Assembly: GCF_943181405.1 (NCBI RefSeq)
Contig: NZ_CALPBY010000003.1
Coordinates: 248,001 to 312,000, forward strand
Reading direction: 5' to 3'
From: Cellulosimicrobium sp. Marseille-Q4280
GTDB lineage: Bacteria; Actinomycetota; Actinomycetes; Actinomycetales; Cellulomonadaceae
Length of the DNA stretch: 64,000 nt
The notes beneath the pieces are model-generated. The model did no database searches. It was not told where the DNA came from and saw only the letters and a program-made list of their open reading frames with translations. The translations under genes and the position numbers were made by a program. This document shows, piece by piece, positions 18,160 to 28,227 of the stretch (position 1 is its first letter; every line of letters begins with the position of its first letter).

Positions 18160-19866
18160 ATGGCTGATCTGCGCGTCGCGCTGGCACAGGTCGACACGTG
18201 CGTGGGGGACCTCGACGGCAACGCCGCCCTGGTCCTCGAGCGCACCCGCGAGGCCGCGGCCGCCGGCGCCGCCCTCGTGGCGTTCCCCGAGATGACCCTC
18301 ACCGGCTACCCGATCGAGGACCTCGCGCTGCGCGCGTCGTTCCGGCGCGCGGCCTGGGAGGCCGCGGCCGACATCGCGGCACGGCTCGCCGCCGAGGGGC
18401 TCGGCGCGACCACGGTCGTCCTGGGGACCGTGGGCACCTCGGGCAGCCCCCGGGGTGCCGGCGCCGCCGAGCGCGAGGCGTCGGGCAGCCCCGCGGACCT
18501 GCCGACCAACCGCGCCGTCGTGCTGCGCGACGGCGTCGTGCAGGCCGCGTACGACAAGCACCACCTCCCGAACTACGGCGTGTTCGACGAGTTCCGCATC
18601 TTCGCCCCGGGCCGCACCACGACGGTCGTCGAGGTCGAGGGCCGCCGCGTGGGCGTCGCGATCTGCGAGGACATCTGGCAGGACGGCGGCCCGGTCGCCG
18701 AGATGGCGGCTCTCGACGAGGCGGGGAACGGCCTCGACCTCCTCCTCGTGCTCAACGGCTCCCCGTTCGAGGAGGGCAAGGGTCACGTGCGCACCGACCT
18801 CGCCGCGCGCCGCGCGCGCGAGGTGACCGCGCCGGTCGCCTACGTCAACCTCGTCGGCGGGCAGGACGACCTCGTGTTCGACGGCGGGTCGTTCGTCACC
18901 GACTCGACGGGTGCCGTCGTCGCGCGCTCGCCGCAGTTCGTCGAGGACCTGCTCGTGTGGGACCTGCCCGACGACGGCAGCGCCCCCCGAGGACCGAGCG
19001 CCCCGGAGCTGCACCCCGACGAGGAGGTCTACCGCGCCTGCGTCACGGGCCTCGCGGGCTACGTGCGCAAGAACGGCTTCCGGTCCGTGGTCCTCGGCGT
19101 CTCGGGCGGCATCGACTCCGCGCTCACGGCGACGATCGCGGCGGACGCGATCGGCGGGGAGAACGTCGTCGGGGTGTCCCTGCCGTCGCGCTACTCGTCC
19201 GAGCACAGCAAGGACGACGCCGCCGACCTCGCCAAGCGGCTCGGCGCCGACTACCGCGTCCAGCCCATCGCGCCCATGGTCGAGGCGTTCCAGGGCGAGC
19301 TCGAGCTCGAGGGCGTCGCCGAGGAGAACCTCCAGGCCCGCGTGCGCGGGGTGGTCCTCATGGCGATCTCCAACCGCGAGGGGCACCTCGTCATCGCGCC
19401 CGGCAACAAGTCCGAGCTCGCGACCGGCTACGCGACGATCTACGACGCGGGCAGCATCGGCGGCTTCGCGCCCCTCAAGGACGTCGACAAGTCGCGCGTG
19501 TGGCGGCTCGCGCGCTGGCGGAACGACGCCGCGCTCGACGCGGGCGAGATCCCGCCCATCCCCGAGTCGTCGATCACCAAGCCGCCCTCGGCCGAGCTGC
19601 GGCCCGGGCAGACCGACCAGGACTCCCTGCCGCCGTACGACCTGCTCGACGAGGTGCTCGACGCGTACATCGAGCACGCCGAGGGCCGTGCCGAGCTGCT
19701 CGCGCGCGGCTTCGACCCGGAGGTCGTCGACAAGGTCGTCACGCTCGTCGACCGCGCCGAGTGGAAGCGTCGGCAGTACCCGCCGGGCCCGAAGGTGACG
19801 GCTCTCGCGTTCGGTCGCGACCGCCGTCTGCCCATCACCAACCGCTGGCGCGAGCCTCTCGACTGA
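18160..19866 (+). CDS. nadE: Glutamine-dependent NAD+ synthetase
   Basis: Last step of NAD biosynthesis: converts nicotinic acid adenine dinucleotide to NAD using glutamine-derived ammonia. It has 568 aa and two domains. The N-terminal nitrilase-type glutaminase shows Glu44 (FPEMTLTGYP), the Lys of YDKHHLPNYGVFDE and the Cys of ICEDIW. The C-terminal synthetase shows the PP-loop SGGIDSAL, and GNKSELATGYAT. It starts at ATG 18160, 128 bases from the divergent glnA2 start. The gene is shorter than the mycobacterial form (about 680 aa) and like the short actinobacterial and E. coli-type enzymes with a nitrilase domain. Confidence 0.95.
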   Translation: MADLRVALAQVDTCVGDLDGNAALVLERTREAAAAGAALVAFPEMTLTGYPIEDLALRASFRRAAWEAAADIAARLAAEGLGATTVVLGTVGTSGSPRGAGAAEREASGSPADLPTNRAVVLRDGVVQAAYDKHHLPNYGVFDEFRIFAPGRTTTVVEVEGRRVGVAICEDIWQDGGPVAEMAALDEAGNGLDLLLVLNGSPFEEGKGHVRTDLAARRAREVTAPVAYVNLVGGQDDLVFDGGSFVTDSTGAVVARSPQFVEDLLVWDLPDDGSAPRGPSAPELHPDEEVYRACVTGLAGYVRKNGFRSVVLGVSGGIDSALTATIAADAIGGENVVGVSLPSRYSSEHSKDDAADLAKRLGADYRVQPIAPMVEAFQGELELEGVAEENLQARVRGVVLMAISNREGHLVIAPGNKSELATGYATIYDAGSIGGFAPLKDVDKSRVWRLARWRNDAALDAGEIPPIPESSITKPPSAELRPGQTDQDSLPPYDLLDEVLDAYIEHAEGRAELLARGFDPEVVDKVVTLVDRAEWKRRQYPPGPKVTALAFGRDRRLPITNRWREPLD

Positions 19867-19920
19867 CCGTCGCGGCACCCCGCCGGTCGCCTGCCAGAAC
19901 CCGTCTGAGGAAGGTCGTCC

Positions 19921-20769
19921 ATGTCCGCTCACACCACCCCCGAGCCCGCCGCGACCGGCGGGACGGGGCCGCGTCGCGTCCGCGTGCACCACCTCGCCGA
20001 GGCGAAGTCGCGCGGCGAGAGGATCACGATGCTCACCGCGTACGACGCCGTGACAGGGCGGATCTTCGACGACGCCGGGATCGACGTGCTGCTCGTCGGC
20101 GACTCGATCGGCAACACGATGCACGGGCACGCCACGACGCTGCCCGTCACCGTCGACGACCTGATCCCGCCCGCGCGCGCCGTCGCGGGCGCCGCGAGGC
20201 GCGCGTTCACCGTCGTCGACCTGCCGTTCGGGTCGTACGAGGCCGGCCCGGAGCAGGCGCTCGCGACGGGTGTGCGCTTCTTCAAGGAGGCAGGCGTGAG
20301 CGCGGTCAAGCTCGAGGGCGGACGCCGCATCGCGGCCCAGATCCGTGCGCTCACCGACGCGGGGATGCCCGTCGTGGGCCATCTCGGCTACACGCCCCAG
20401 TCGGAGAACCTGCTCGGCGGGCCGCGGGTGCAGGGTCGCGGGGACGACGCCGCCGAGCGGCTCAGCGAGGACGCGCTCGCCGTCGCCGAGGCCGGGGCGG
20501 TCGCGATCGTGCTCGAGATGGTCCCCGTCGAGGTCGCCGCGCGCATCACCGAGATCCTGCGCATCCCGACGATCGGCATCGGCGCCGGCGCCGCGTGCGA
20601 CGGCCAGGTCCTCGTGTGGACGGACATGGCGGGCATGACCGACTGGTCGCCGCGGTTCGCGAAGCGGTACGCGGAGATCGGCGCGGCGCTCGGCCAGGCC
20701 GCCGCCGACTACGCCGCCGACGTGCGCGGCGGGACGTTCCCCGACGACGCCCACAGCTTCGCCCGCTGA
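19921..20769 (+). CDS. panB: 3-methyl-2-oxobutanoate hydroxymethyltransferase PanB
   Basis: Adds a hydroxymethyl group from 5,10-methylene-THF to alpha-ketoisovalerate to form ketopantoate, the first committed step to pantothenate and CoA. It has 282 aa. Metal-binding and active-site segments are seen: LLVGDSIGNTMHGHATTLPVT, VKLEGG and GHLGYTPQS. GIGAGAACDGQVLV is the family's C-terminal signature. The start ATG 19921 follows GAGGAAGG. It lies 54 bases after nadE on the same strand, possibly co-transcribed. Confidence 0.96.
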   Translation: MSAHTTPEPAATGGTGPRRVRVHHLAEAKSRGERITMLTAYDAVTGRIFDDAGIDVLLVGDSIGNTMHGHATTLPVTVDDLIPPARAVAGAARRAFTVVDLPFGSYEAGPEQALATGVRFFKEAGVSAVKLEGGRRIAAQIRALTDAGMPVVGHLGYTPQSENLLGGPRVQGRGDDAAERLSEDALAVAEAGAVAIVLEMVPVEVAARITEILRIPTIGIGAGAACDGQVLVWTDMAGMTDWSPRFAKRYAEIGAALGQAAADYAADVRGGTFPDDAHSFAR

Positions 20770-20781
20770 CGCCCGTTCGCC

Positions 20782-20814
20782 GCCGCCCGCCCGCCCTGAC
20801 GTCGGCCGGGCGGC
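20782..20814. terminator. Hairpin between convergent panB and the amidase gene
   Basis: An 8-bp perfect GC-only stem (20782-20789 gccgcccg with 20807-20814) has a 17-base loop. It sits between the convergent stops of panB and the amidase gene. Modest strength, no T tract. Confidence 0.45.
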
Positions 20815-20835
20815 CGTCGCGAGCCGGGAGGCCTC

Positions 20836-21756
20836 CTACCCGTCGTCGGCCGTGCGGTCCGCCGCCCACGCCTCGAGCCCCGTCGCGAGGGCGTCGGCGT
20901 AGCGCTGGCGACCGCCCTCCGAGGCCATCACGGCGGCCTCCTCCGCGTTGCGCATCTCGCCGAGCTCCAGCATCACCGCGGGACGCTCGGCGTGGTTGAG
21001 GGTCGCGAGGTCGTCGCGCCGCTGGATCGGGCCGTCGTCGCCCGCGACCGACGACGACGGCGCGAACCCGGCCGCCCCGAGCGCCGCCACCAGCTCGCGC
21101 GCGAGCGCGACGCTCGGTGCACCCTGCGCGTCGTGCACCGGAGGGTCCGCCACGATCGCGAAGAACCCGTGCGCGCTGCGGTCCTCCGTGCCGTTGGCGT
21201 GCACCGACACGAGCACGTCGGCGTCGTGCTCCTGCGGGAACCGCCCGCGGGCGTCGACGCACGGCCCGACCCCCGCGTCGTCCGAGCGGGTGAGGACCAC
21301 GACCGCGCCGAGCTCGGTGAGGCGCGCCGCGAGGCGGCCGCTCACGTCCCACGTGAACGCGTGCTCGGGGTAGCCGGCGTCGGTCGACGCGCCGACGGTG
21401 TTGCACGCCTTGGTGCCGCCGCGTCCGTCGTCGACGGGCGCGTTGACCGTCAGCGGGTTCGCACCGTTCCCGCCGTTGTGCCCGGGGTCGACGGCGACCG
21501 TGAGCCCGGCGAGCGGCGGCGGAGGCGCGGTCTCGGCCGTGACCGTCGGCTCCGGGGTCGCGGTCGTCGCGTCCGGGGACGGCGAGGCGGCGAGCGCGGC
21601 GCCCGAGGGCGCGAGCGTCGTCGGACCGCCCCCAGGACCGGCACGGACCTGCAGCGCGACGAGAAGCGTCAGCGCCCCGACGGCCAGGCCCGCGAGGAGC
21701 AGGCCGAGGCTGCCCCACCGGACGCGCCACGGTCCCGGCGGAGGGGCGTGCGTCAC
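20836..21756 (-). CDS. N-acetylmuramoyl-L-alanine amidase (Amidase_3), membrane-anchored
   Basis: A zinc-dependent peptidoglycan hydrolase that cleaves between MurNAc and L-Ala, acting outside the membrane. It has 306 aa: one N-terminal TM/signal-anchor (about residues 15-37), a Pro/Thr/Ala-rich linker (38-80) and the Amidase_3 domain. The domain has the first zinc His in AVDPGHNGG, the Glu in [10 protein letters not shown], a His in [15 protein letters not shown] and the catalytic Glu of [11 protein letters not shown]. The GTG start (21756) overlaps the stop of the upstream small gene by 4 bases (GTGA), so the two are coupled. Confidence 0.88.
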   Translation of the reverse strand: MTHAPPPGPWRVRWGSLGLLLAGLAVGALTLLVALQVRAGPGGGPTTLAPSGAALAASPSPDATTATPEPTVTAETAPPPPLAGLTVAVDPGHNGGNGANPLTVNAPVDDGRGGTKACNTVGASTDAGYPEHAFTWDVSGRLAARLTELGAVVVLTRSDDAGVGPCVDARGRFPQEHDADVLVSVHANGTEDRSAHGFFAIVADPPVHDAQGAPSVALARELVAALGAAGFAPSSSVAGDDGPIQRRDDLATLNHAERPAVMLELGEMRNAEEAAVMASEGGRQRYADALATGLEAWAADRTADDG

Positions 21757-21974
21757 TCGCCGTGCTCGCGGCGGTCTTCCTCGTCCCAGGCCTCCGACCG
21801 CTGCCGTGCGGTCTCCAGAGCCTTCTGCGCCGCCTCACGCGTCGGGTACGGGCCCATGCGGTGCGACCACGAGCTGCCGCGGCCCCGCTGGACCTCGCCG
21901 GTCCCGGTGTCGTAGTAGTACTGGTCCTCGGTCGTGGGGGTCTCGCCGTCGTCGGCGACAGGTCCGGTGCTCAT
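21753..21974 (-). CDS. Small SPOR-like conserved protein
   Basis: A 73-aa acidic protein from ATG 21974, preceded by a very strong GGGGGAGG ribosome-binding site. The core [25 protein letters not shown] followed by [24 protein letters not shown] is the short SPOR-like module conserved in actinobacteria. The order Tyr-rich strand, then 'G-P-Y-x-T-R-E-A-A' helix, fits a peptidoglycan- or protein-binding SPOR fold. It overlaps the amidase gene by 4 bases, which supports a cell-wall role. That role is inference. Confidence 0.8.
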   Translation of the reverse strand: MSTGPVADDGETPTTEDQYYYDTGTGEVQRGRGSSWSHRMGPYPTREAAQKALETARQRSEAWDEEDRREHGE

Positions 21975-22038
21975 CCCCCGATCCTCCCCCAGGTCCGGGG
22001 CGCGGCGCACCCGCCCGCCGACTTCGTAGACTGCGGTC

Positions 22039-22953
22039 ATGCCCTCGACCACACCCTCCTCCGACGCGGGCACCGCACCACAGGTCGCGGCGCCCGTGCG
22101 GCGCGGTCCCCTGGCCCCCGGGAGGATCGGTGCACGACGCGCCGTCCCGACCTCGATCCCGCGCCCCGAGTACGTCGGCCGCCCCGGCCCGCAGCCCTTC
22201 ACCGGCAGCGAGGTCAACGACCCGGAGACGATCGAGCGCATCCGGGTCGCGTCGCGCGTCGCGGCGCAGGCACTGGCCGAGGTGGGGCGCCACGTCGCGC
22301 CCGGCATCACGACGGACGAGCTCGACCGCGTGGGGCACGAGTTCCTCCTCGACCACGGGGCCTACCCGTCGACGCTCGGCTATCGCGGCTTCCCGAAGTC
22401 GCTGTGCACGTCGGTCAACGAGGTCGTGTGCCACGGCATCCCCGACTCGACCGAGCTCGTCGACGGCGACATCGTCAACGTCGACGTCACGGCGTTCCTC
22501 GGCGGCGTGCACGGAGACACGAACGCGACGTTCGGCGTCGGGACGGTCGACGAGGAGTCCACGCTGCTCGTCGAGCGCACGCGCGAGGCGCTCGCGCGCG
22601 GGATCAAGGCCGTCGCCCCCGGTCGCGCGGTCAACGTGGTCGGCCGTGTCATCGAGCGGTACGCGGCCCGGTTCGGGTACGGGGTCGTGCGCGAGTACAC
22701 GGGTCACGGCGTGGGTCGCGCGTTCCACTCGGGCCTCGTGATCCCCCACTACGACGCCGCTCCCCTGCACGACACCGTGATCGAACCCGGGATGGTGTTC
22801 ACCGTCGAGCCGATGCTCACGCTCGGCACGTCCGAGTGGCGGATGTGGGACGACGGGTGGACGGTAGTCACCGCAGACACCTCGCGCACGGCTCAGTTCG
22901 AGCACACGCTGCTGGTGACCGACGACGGAGCGGAGATCCTGACACTCCCATGA
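22039..22953 (+). CDS. map: Methionine aminopeptidase type I (extended, MetAP1c-like)
   Basis: Removes the N-terminal Met from nascent proteins. It has 304 aa, of which about 55 N-terminal residues are a Pro-rich extension ([14 protein letters not shown]), as in mycobacterial MetAP1c. Metal ligands are visible: two Asp in [17 protein letters not shown], His in GHGVGRAFH, Glu in FTVEPML and Glu in QFEHTLLV. The C-terminal stop overlaps the ppgK start by 4 bases (ATGA). The 5' region is shared with the divergent small SPOR gene. Confidence 0.96.
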   Translation: MPSTTPSSDAGTAPQVAAPVRRGPLAPGRIGARRAVPTSIPRPEYVGRPGPQPFTGSEVNDPETIERIRVASRVAAQALAEVGRHVAPGITTDELDRVGHEFLLDHGAYPSTLGYRGFPKSLCTSVNEVVCHGIPDSTELVDGDIVNVDVTAFLGGVHGDTNATFGVGTVDEESTLLVERTREALARGIKAVAPGRAVNVVGRVIERYAARFGYGVVREYTGHGVGRAFHSGLVIPHYDAAPLHDTVIEPGMVFTVEPMLTLGTSEWRMWDDGWTVVTADTSRTAQFEHTLLVTDDGAEILTLP

Positions 22954-23753
22954 ACGCGCACACGTCCTCCCACCCCTCCGGCCCGACCGGGCTCGCCTTC
23001 GGCATCGACGTCGGCGGCAGCGGCATCAAGGGCGCGCCCGTCGACCTCGCCACGGGCGAGTTCGCCCAGGAGCGCCACCGCATCCCGACGCCGCAGCCCT
23101 CCACGCCGCAGGCCGTCGCCGAGGTGATCGCCCGGCTCGTCGACGAGTACGACCTCCCGGCCGAGGTCCCCGTCGGTGTCGCGTTCCCCGCGCCGCTGCA
23201 GCACGGGATCGTCCGCTTCATCGCCAACCTCGACAAGTCGTGGACGGGCGTGGACCTGCCCGCGCTGCTGCACCGCGAGACGGGGCGCCACGTCGTCGCG
23301 GTCAACGACGCCGACGCCGCCGGCATCGGCGAGGTGCGGTACGGCGCGGCGCGCGACGCCGACGGCGTGGTGCTCGTCGCCACGCTGGGCACCGGGATCG
23401 GCAGCGCGATCGTCGTCGAGGGCCACCTGCTGCCCAACACCGAGCTGGGCCACCTCGAGATCGACGGGCACGACGCCGAGACGAAGGCGTCGGACGCGGC
23501 CCGCGACCGTGAGGACCTGAGCTGGGAGCAGTGGGCCGAGCGGCTCCAGCGCTACTTCGGCGTGGTCGAGGACCTGTTCTCGCCCGACCTCATCGTCGTC
23601 GGCGGCGGGGTGAGCAAGAAGCACGAGCACTTCCTGCCGCACCTGCACCTGCGCGCCCCGATCGTGCCGGCCCAGCTGCGCAACGCGGCCGGGATCGTGG
23701 GTGCCGCGTCGCTCGCCGCCGAGGACGCGCGTCGTACCGCACGGTCTGCCTGA
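22950..23753 (+). CDS. ppgK: Polyphosphate glucokinase
   Basis: Phosphorylates glucose to glucose-6-phosphate using polyphosphate (or ATP); the usual glucose kinase of high-GC actinobacteria. It has 267 aa and is a ROK-fold kinase. [15 protein letters not shown] (residues 18-32) is the phosphate-1 motif, [11 protein letters not shown] the catalytic Asp region, and LGTGIGSAI phosphate-2. [13 protein letters not shown] is the signature of the polyphosphate-using branch. The start ATG 22950 overlaps the map stop. Confidence 0.94.
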   Translation: MNAHTSSHPSGPTGLAFGIDVGGSGIKGAPVDLATGEFAQERHRIPTPQPSTPQAVAEVIARLVDEYDLPAEVPVGVAFPAPLQHGIVRFIANLDKSWTGVDLPALLHRETGRHVVAVNDADAAGIGEVRYGAARDADGVVLVATLGTGIGSAIVVEGHLLPNTELGHLEIDGHDAETKASDAARDREDLSWEQWAERLQRYFGVVEDLFSPDLIVVGGGVSKKHEHFLPHLHLRAPIVPAQLRNAAGIVGAASLAAEDARRTARSA

Positions 23754-23822
23754 CGCCTCGGTCCGGCGCCCGCCGACCGGCGGGACCTGGCCTCCGGCCG
23801 ACGATCGGGCCGGCCGGCGGCC

Positions 23823-24188
23823 TCAGGACGTCGTGACGTCGTGCCGCTCGCTCCCGAAGATCTCGATGACGCCGAGCATCTCGAGGACGTCGGTCACGAC
23901 GCTCGGCGGGTTGCGCAGGGTCACCGAGAGCCCTTCCTCGGACCCGATCGTGTAGAACTGCACGAGGAACGCGATCCCGGTCGAGTCCATGAACGTCACC
24001 CGGGACGTGTCGATGACGACCGGGACGTCCCGCTCGAGCGCGTTCGCGAGCGCGGCGCTCGCCTCGCTGCGCAGCGCGACGTCGATCTCCCCCCACATGG
24101 CGACCACGCTGGCGCCCGGCTCCTCGAGCAGGCGGATCCCGCCCGTCTCGACCGCCGCGCCCTTCGTCTCTGCCTGCTGCACCGTCAT
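23823..24188 (-). CDS. STAS-domain anti-sigma-factor antagonist
   Basis: 121 aa from ATG 24188, with GGAAGG upstream. It is a single STAS domain of the SpoIIAA/RsbV type: [15 protein letters not shown] is the N-terminal strand and [14 protein letters not shown] holds the phosphorylatable Ser69 of the D-S-T-G motif. Such proteins bind anti-sigma kinases and release an alternative sigma factor when the Ser is dephosphorylated. No kinase or sigma gene is adjacent, so the partner is unknown. Confidence 0.88.
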   Translation of the reverse strand: MTVQQAETKGAAVETGGIRLLEEPGASVVAMWGEIDVALRSEASAALANALERDVPVVIDTSRVTFMDSTGIAFLVQFYTIGSEEGLSVTLRNPPSVVTDVLEMLGVIEIFGSERHDVTTS

Positions 24189-24444
24189 CGCCCCGCCTTC
24201 CTGCTGCCTGCCCCGCCCGCCCCGACGGGTCGGCGCCACCTGCTTGACGCCCACCGACCGTCCGGCCCCGCTCTGCACGTCGTCGGGCGCGGCTGGGATG
24301 CACGGTCGATCGTGGCCAGGGTAGCCCAAAAATGCCACGGAATGGGAGCCCTCTGGCAAGAACTTTACCTGGCTGGCCGAGACAGCGTTGTCAGGGCGAG
24401 ATAGTTGACGATTCATTCACCAGTTGGACGGGTGTCCAACGGCG
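24189..24444. other. Intergenic region between STAS gene and ppc
   Basis: No convincing coding sequence. It is locally A/T-richer (around 24320-24420) than its neighbours and probably holds the promoter of the STAS gene on the minus strand. The segment GGGCTACCCTGG (minus strand, about 24317-24328) resembles a segment upstream of DUF3052 (GGGCTACCTTTG), a possible shared -10 region. The ppc terminator follows. Confidence 0.4.
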
Positions 24445-24482
24445 ACGGCCGCCCCTGGAGCGTCGGCTCCGGGGACGGCCGT
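24445..24482 (-). terminator. Intrinsic terminator of ppc
   Basis: A 17-bp stem (24445-24461 with 24466-24482) has one mismatch and one G-U pair and closes on a 4-base gtcg loop, 17 bases past the ppc stop codon. Confidence 0.8.
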
Positions 24483-24498
24483 GCGATCGGCAGCCCGG

Positions 24499-27234
24499 TC
24501 AGCCGGTGTTCTGCAGACCGGCGGCCACGCCGTTGACCGTGAGGAGCAGGAGGTGCTGCAGCTCGTCCTTCGCCGGACCCTCCGCGCCCGCCCGCAGCCC
24601 ACGCAGCGCGCGGACCTGCAGCAGGGACAGCGCGTCGACGTACGGGCTGCGCAGCTGGACCGCCCGTCCGAGGACGCGACGGCCCGAGAGCGGCCACGCG
24701 TTGCCCGTCACCGCGAGGACGCGCTCGCGCGTCAGGCGGAGCTCTTCGAGCACGGCGCCCGCGAGGTCGTCGCGGTCCCCCAGCGCGAGGTAGCGCTCGG
24801 CGATGCGCGCGTCGGTCTTCGCGAGCGACATCTCGACGTTGTCGAGCAGCGTCGCGAAGAGCGGCCACTCGCGGTGCGCCTCGCGCAGGAGCTCCAGGTC
24901 GCCGAACTCCGCGAGCGCCGTGCCGAGGCCGTACCAGCCCGCGAGGTTGATGCGGGCCTGCGACCAGGAGAACACCCACGGGATCGCCCGCAGGTCGTCG
25001 AGCGAGGACACGGACAGCCCGCGTCGCGCGGGCCGAGAACCGATCGGCAGCAGGCCGACCTCCTCGAGCGGCGTGACCTGCGCGAACCACTGCGGGAAGC
25101 CGTCCGCGCGCACGAGCTCGTGGAAGCGGCGACGCGACGAGGCGTCGAGCGCCACGGCCAGCTCCCGGTAGCGGTCGGTCGCCTCGGCGTTGCGCTTCTC
25201 CGTCGACGGCGCGGACGCGAGCAGGGTCGCGGCCGCCACCTGCTCGATGTGGCGCGACGCGATCGTCGGGTCGCCGTACCGGGCGAGGATGACCTCGCCC
25301 TGCTCGGTGAGCTTGAAGCGACCGTCCACCGAGCCCGGCGGCTGGGCGAGCACGGCCCGGTTGGCAGGGCCGCCCCCGCGGCCGAGCGCACCGCCGCGAC
25401 CGTGGAACAGCGTCAGCGTGATGTCGTGCCGCTCGGCCCACAGCGCGATGCGGCGCTGCGCGTCGTGCAGCGCGAGGGTCGCCGAGACGGGCCCGACGTC
25501 CTTCGACGAGTCCGAGTAGCCGAGCATGACCTCGACGCGGCGGCCGTTCTCGGCGAGCCGCTTCTGCACCTGCGGCAGCGTGAGCATCGACTCGAGGATG
25601 TCGACGCTCGCCTCGAGGTCCGCGAACGTCTCGAACAGAGGGATCGCGTCCACGACCGGCTTGTCGTCGGCACCGGCGAACGCGTGCTCGGCCAGCTCGT
25701 AGACGGCCGCGAGGTGCTCGGGCGCCTGCGTGAACGAGACGATGTAGCGCCGCGCAGCGCGCAGGCCGTAGCGCTGCTGGACAGAACCGAGCGCGCGGAA
25801 CGTGTCGAGGACCTCGCGCGTGCGGTCGGACAGGTCGCCGTGCACGCCCTTCTCGGCGATCTCCGCGAGCGCCGCGGCGTGCACCTGCGAGTGCTGGCGC
25901 ACCTCGAGCTCGGCGAGGTGGAACCCGAAGGTCTCGACCTGCCACACGAGCTGCTGCAGGTCGCCGTACGCGGCGCGAGGCGCCCCGGCGGCGACGAGGG
26001 ACTCCTGCACGACCCGCAGGTCCGACTCGAGCTGCTCGGGGTCGGCGTAGGCGAGGTCGGCGTTGCGCGCGCGCGTCGCCGCGACCCGTTCGGCCACGAC
26101 GAGCAGCACCGCGCGGTGCGGCTCGCGGGGAGACGCTGCCGCGGCGGCGGCCGTGACGGCCTCCGAGAGCTGGCGCTGACGCTGCCACAGGGCACGCAGC
26201 CCGTCCGACGGCGGCGTGCCGTCCTCGTCGAGGGTGAGCTTGCGGCCGACGCGCCGCGTCTGCTCCTCGAGCGCGACGAGCGCGTGCTCGGAGGCGATCG
26301 CCGCCGCCTGCCTTGTGACCTCCGCGGTGACGTTGGGGTTGCCGTCGCGGTCCCCGCCGATCCACGTGCCGAGGCTGACGAAGGGGCGCACGAGCGGCTC
26401 CTCGCGGCCCGCCTCGTCGCCGAGCAGCCAGTCGTCGAGGCGCCGGTAGACCGTCGGGAACGTGTCGAACATCGTCGCGTCGAACACGCCGAGCGCCGTC
26501 TTCACCTCGTCGAGCACGGACGGCTTGTGCTCACGGATCGGCGCGGTGCGCCACATGGTGTCGATCTCGGCGAGCAGGCGCCGCTCGTTCTCCGCGAGCG
26601 ACGTCCCGCCGAGGGGCTGGGCGTCGCGCTCGTCGAGAAGCGTCGCGATGCGGCGCACCGCGCCCGAGACGGCGCGGCGGCGCGCCTCCGTGGGGTGGGC
26701 CGTGAGGACGGGGCGGAACTCGAGACGGCGCAGCCGGCGCAGCGCCTCCTCGCGGCCCACCTCGGCGACGAGCTGCTCGAACGCCTCGGGCAGCGAGTCG
26801 TCGTGCGTGACCGCACGGGTCGCGAACTCGGCCTCGCGCTCGCGCAGGACGCGCACGCGGTGGTACTCCTCGGCGAGGTTCGCGAGGTGGAAGTAGCACG
26901 TGAAGGCGCGGGCGACCTGCTCCGCGCGCTCGATCGTCAGGCCCTCGACGAGCGCCTCGGCGTCGGCGAGCACCGCGCCCGTCGTGTCGTCGTAGGCGGC
27001 GATCGCGAGCTCGCGCAGGCGCTCGACGTCGTCGAGCAGGCCCTGCCCGCCCGTCTCGCGCAGCACGGTGCCGAGCAGCCCGCCGAGGAGGCGGACGTCG
27101 TCGCGCAGCGGGGCGGGGACGTCGTGGCGCGCGAGGCCGCGGTCCTTCTCGTCCGCGGCCCCGGGGACGGCGGTGCCGAGCCGGGCGGGGTCGCCGCTGC
27201 CGGGGGTCAGTTCCGGTGGGGAGAGGTCGTTCAC
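24499..27234 (-). CDS. ppc: Phosphoenolpyruvate carboxylase
   Basis: Carboxylates PEP to oxaloacetate, the anaplerotic supply to the TCA cycle. It has 911 aa from GTG 27234 (MNDLSPPELTPGSGD); a GTG/ATG further up would add 13 residues without better support. Catalytic motifs are intact: VLTAHPTEARRR with the catalytic His, GGDRDGNPNVT, MLGYSDSSKD, and FHGRGGALGRGGGPA. The C-terminus ends LQNTG, as in classical bacterial PEPC. It is followed by a strong hairpin, so it is probably monocistronic. Confidence 0.96.
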   Translation of the reverse strand: MNDLSPPELTPGSGDPARLGTAVPGAADEKDRGLARHDVPAPLRDDVRLLGGLLGTVLRETGGQGLLDDVERLRELAIAAYDDTTGAVLADAEALVEGLTIERAEQVARAFTCYFHLANLAEEYHRVRVLREREAEFATRAVTHDDSLPEAFEQLVAEVGREEALRRLRRLEFRPVLTAHPTEARRRAVSGAVRRIATLLDERDAQPLGGTSLAENERRLLAEIDTMWRTAPIREHKPSVLDEVKTALGVFDATMFDTFPTVYRRLDDWLLGDEAGREEPLVRPFVSLGTWIGGDRDGNPNVTAEVTRQAAAIASEHALVALEEQTRRVGRKLTLDEDGTPPSDGLRALWQRQRQLSEAVTAAAAAASPREPHRAVLLVVAERVAATRARNADLAYADPEQLESDLRVVQESLVAAGAPRAAYGDLQQLVWQVETFGFHLAELEVRQHSQVHAAALAEIAEKGVHGDLSDRTREVLDTFRALGSVQQRYGLRAARRYIVSFTQAPEHLAAVYELAEHAFAGADDKPVVDAIPLFETFADLEASVDILESMLTLPQVQKRLAENGRRVEVMLGYSDSSKDVGPVSATLALHDAQRRIALWAERHDITLTLFHGRGGALGRGGGPANRAVLAQPPGSVDGRFKLTEQGEVILARYGDPTIASRHIEQVAAATLLASAPSTEKRNAEATDRYRELAVALDASSRRRFHELVRADGFPQWFAQVTPLEEVGLLPIGSRPARRGLSVSSLDDLRAIPWVFSWSQARINLAGWYGLGTALAEFGDLELLREAHREWPLFATLLDNVEMSLAKTDARIAERYLALGDRDDLAGAVLEELRLTRERVLAVTGNAWPLSGRRVLGRAVQLRSPYVDALSLLQVRALRGLRAGAEGPAKDELQHLLLLTVNGVAAGLQNTG

Positions 27235-27339
27235 GGGGACGAGGGTATTCCTTGACCGACGCCCGACGCGCACGCGTCCGGTGGGTGATCCCTGACGGGG
27301 CGTGAGGTGGGCCGGCGGACCGGGGTCACCGGACGGTGC

Positions 27340-28158
27340 TCAGGGGCGGTACGCGCCCTGCCAGACCGTGTCGAACGGCGTCGCCGCCGGGACGCGCGCG
27401 GCGATGCCCTGCGTGACGACCTCCTTCGCGACCTCGACGGCCGCGCGGACGTCGGAGCCCTTCGCGAGCTCGGCCGTGATCGCCGCGGCGAACGTGCAGC
27501 CCGCACCCGAGACGCGCTCCTCGCCGACCTTGGGCCGCGACAGCACGACGACGCCGTCGCCGTCCACGAGGACGTCCACGGCGTCGGGACCTGCGAGCTC
27601 CACGCCGCCCTTCGCGACGACGACGTCCGGGCCCAGGTCGCGGATGCGGCGCGCGGCGTCGACGAGCTCGTCGACGGTCCCGATCGACTCGACGCCCGCG
27701 AGCGTGCGCGTCTCGAAGAGGTTGGGCGTCACGACGGTCGCGAGCGGCAGCACCTGCTCGCGCAGCGCGGTGTCGGTGTCGAGCGCGGCGCCCGGCTCCT
27801 GGCCCTTGCAGATGAGGACGGGGTCGAGCACGACGTGCTCCCACGACCGCGAGCGCAGCGACGCCGCGACGACGTCGATCGTCGCGGGCGTGCCGAGCAT
27901 GCCGACCTTCACGACCGACGGCGCGTGCGTGGCGACCGCGGCCTCGAACTGGTCGGCGATGACCTGCGCGTCCACCGGGACGAAGCGGTGCCCCCAGTCG
28001 TTCTTCGGGTCGAACGACACGATGCACGTGAGCGTCCCCACGCCGTACGCGCCGAGCTGCTGGAACGTCTTGAGGTCGGCCTGGATGCCGGCCCCGCCGG
28101 TCGCCTCCGAGCCGGCGATGACATAGGCGACGGGGGGCTGCTGGGTCTGCTGGCTCAT
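27340..28158 (-). CDS. Hydroxymethylpyrimidine/pyridoxal kinase (ThiD2/PdxK-type)
   Basis: A ribokinase-fold kinase of 272 aa. AGSEATGGAGIQADLKTF is the N-terminal substrate site and VSGAGCTFAAAI the anion hole with its Cys. The segment SFDPKNDWGHRFVPVD resembles B. subtilis PdxK, a ThiD paralogue that phosphorylates pyridoxal, more than the ThiD of thiamine synthesis. Either reaction is possible. AGGAG precedes ATG 28158. No thi genes are adjacent. The island attachment repeat begins 70 bases upstream of the start, so the island's insertion has replaced this gene's original upstream region. Confidence 0.85.
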   Translation of the reverse strand: MSQQTQQPPVAYVIAGSEATGGAGIQADLKTFQQLGAYGVGTLTCIVSFDPKNDWGHRFVPVDAQVIADQFEAAVATHAPSVVKVGMLGTPATIDVVAASLRSRSWEHVVLDPVLICKGQEPGAALDTDTALREQVLPLATVVTPNLFETRTLAGVESIGTVDELVDAARRIRDLGPDVVVAKGGVELAGPDAVDVLVDGDGVVVLSRPKVGEERVSGAGCTFAAAITAELAKGSDVRAAVEVAKEVVTQGIAARVPAATPFDTVWQGAYRP

Positions 28159-28227
28159 CGGGGACTCCTCGGCGTCGTGCGGCACGGTGGGTCGGGTCGC
28201 TCCGCGCCCGCCGTGCGAGGGCGCGAA

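Noticed and set aside
13540-20754. A 2404-codon open frame on the minus strand
   Set aside because: Only the downstream part (13540-16698) is glnE. The rest is antisense to panB and nadE and out of frame over glnA2, with repetitive Arg/Gly/Asp composition typical of shadow frames in high-GC DNA.
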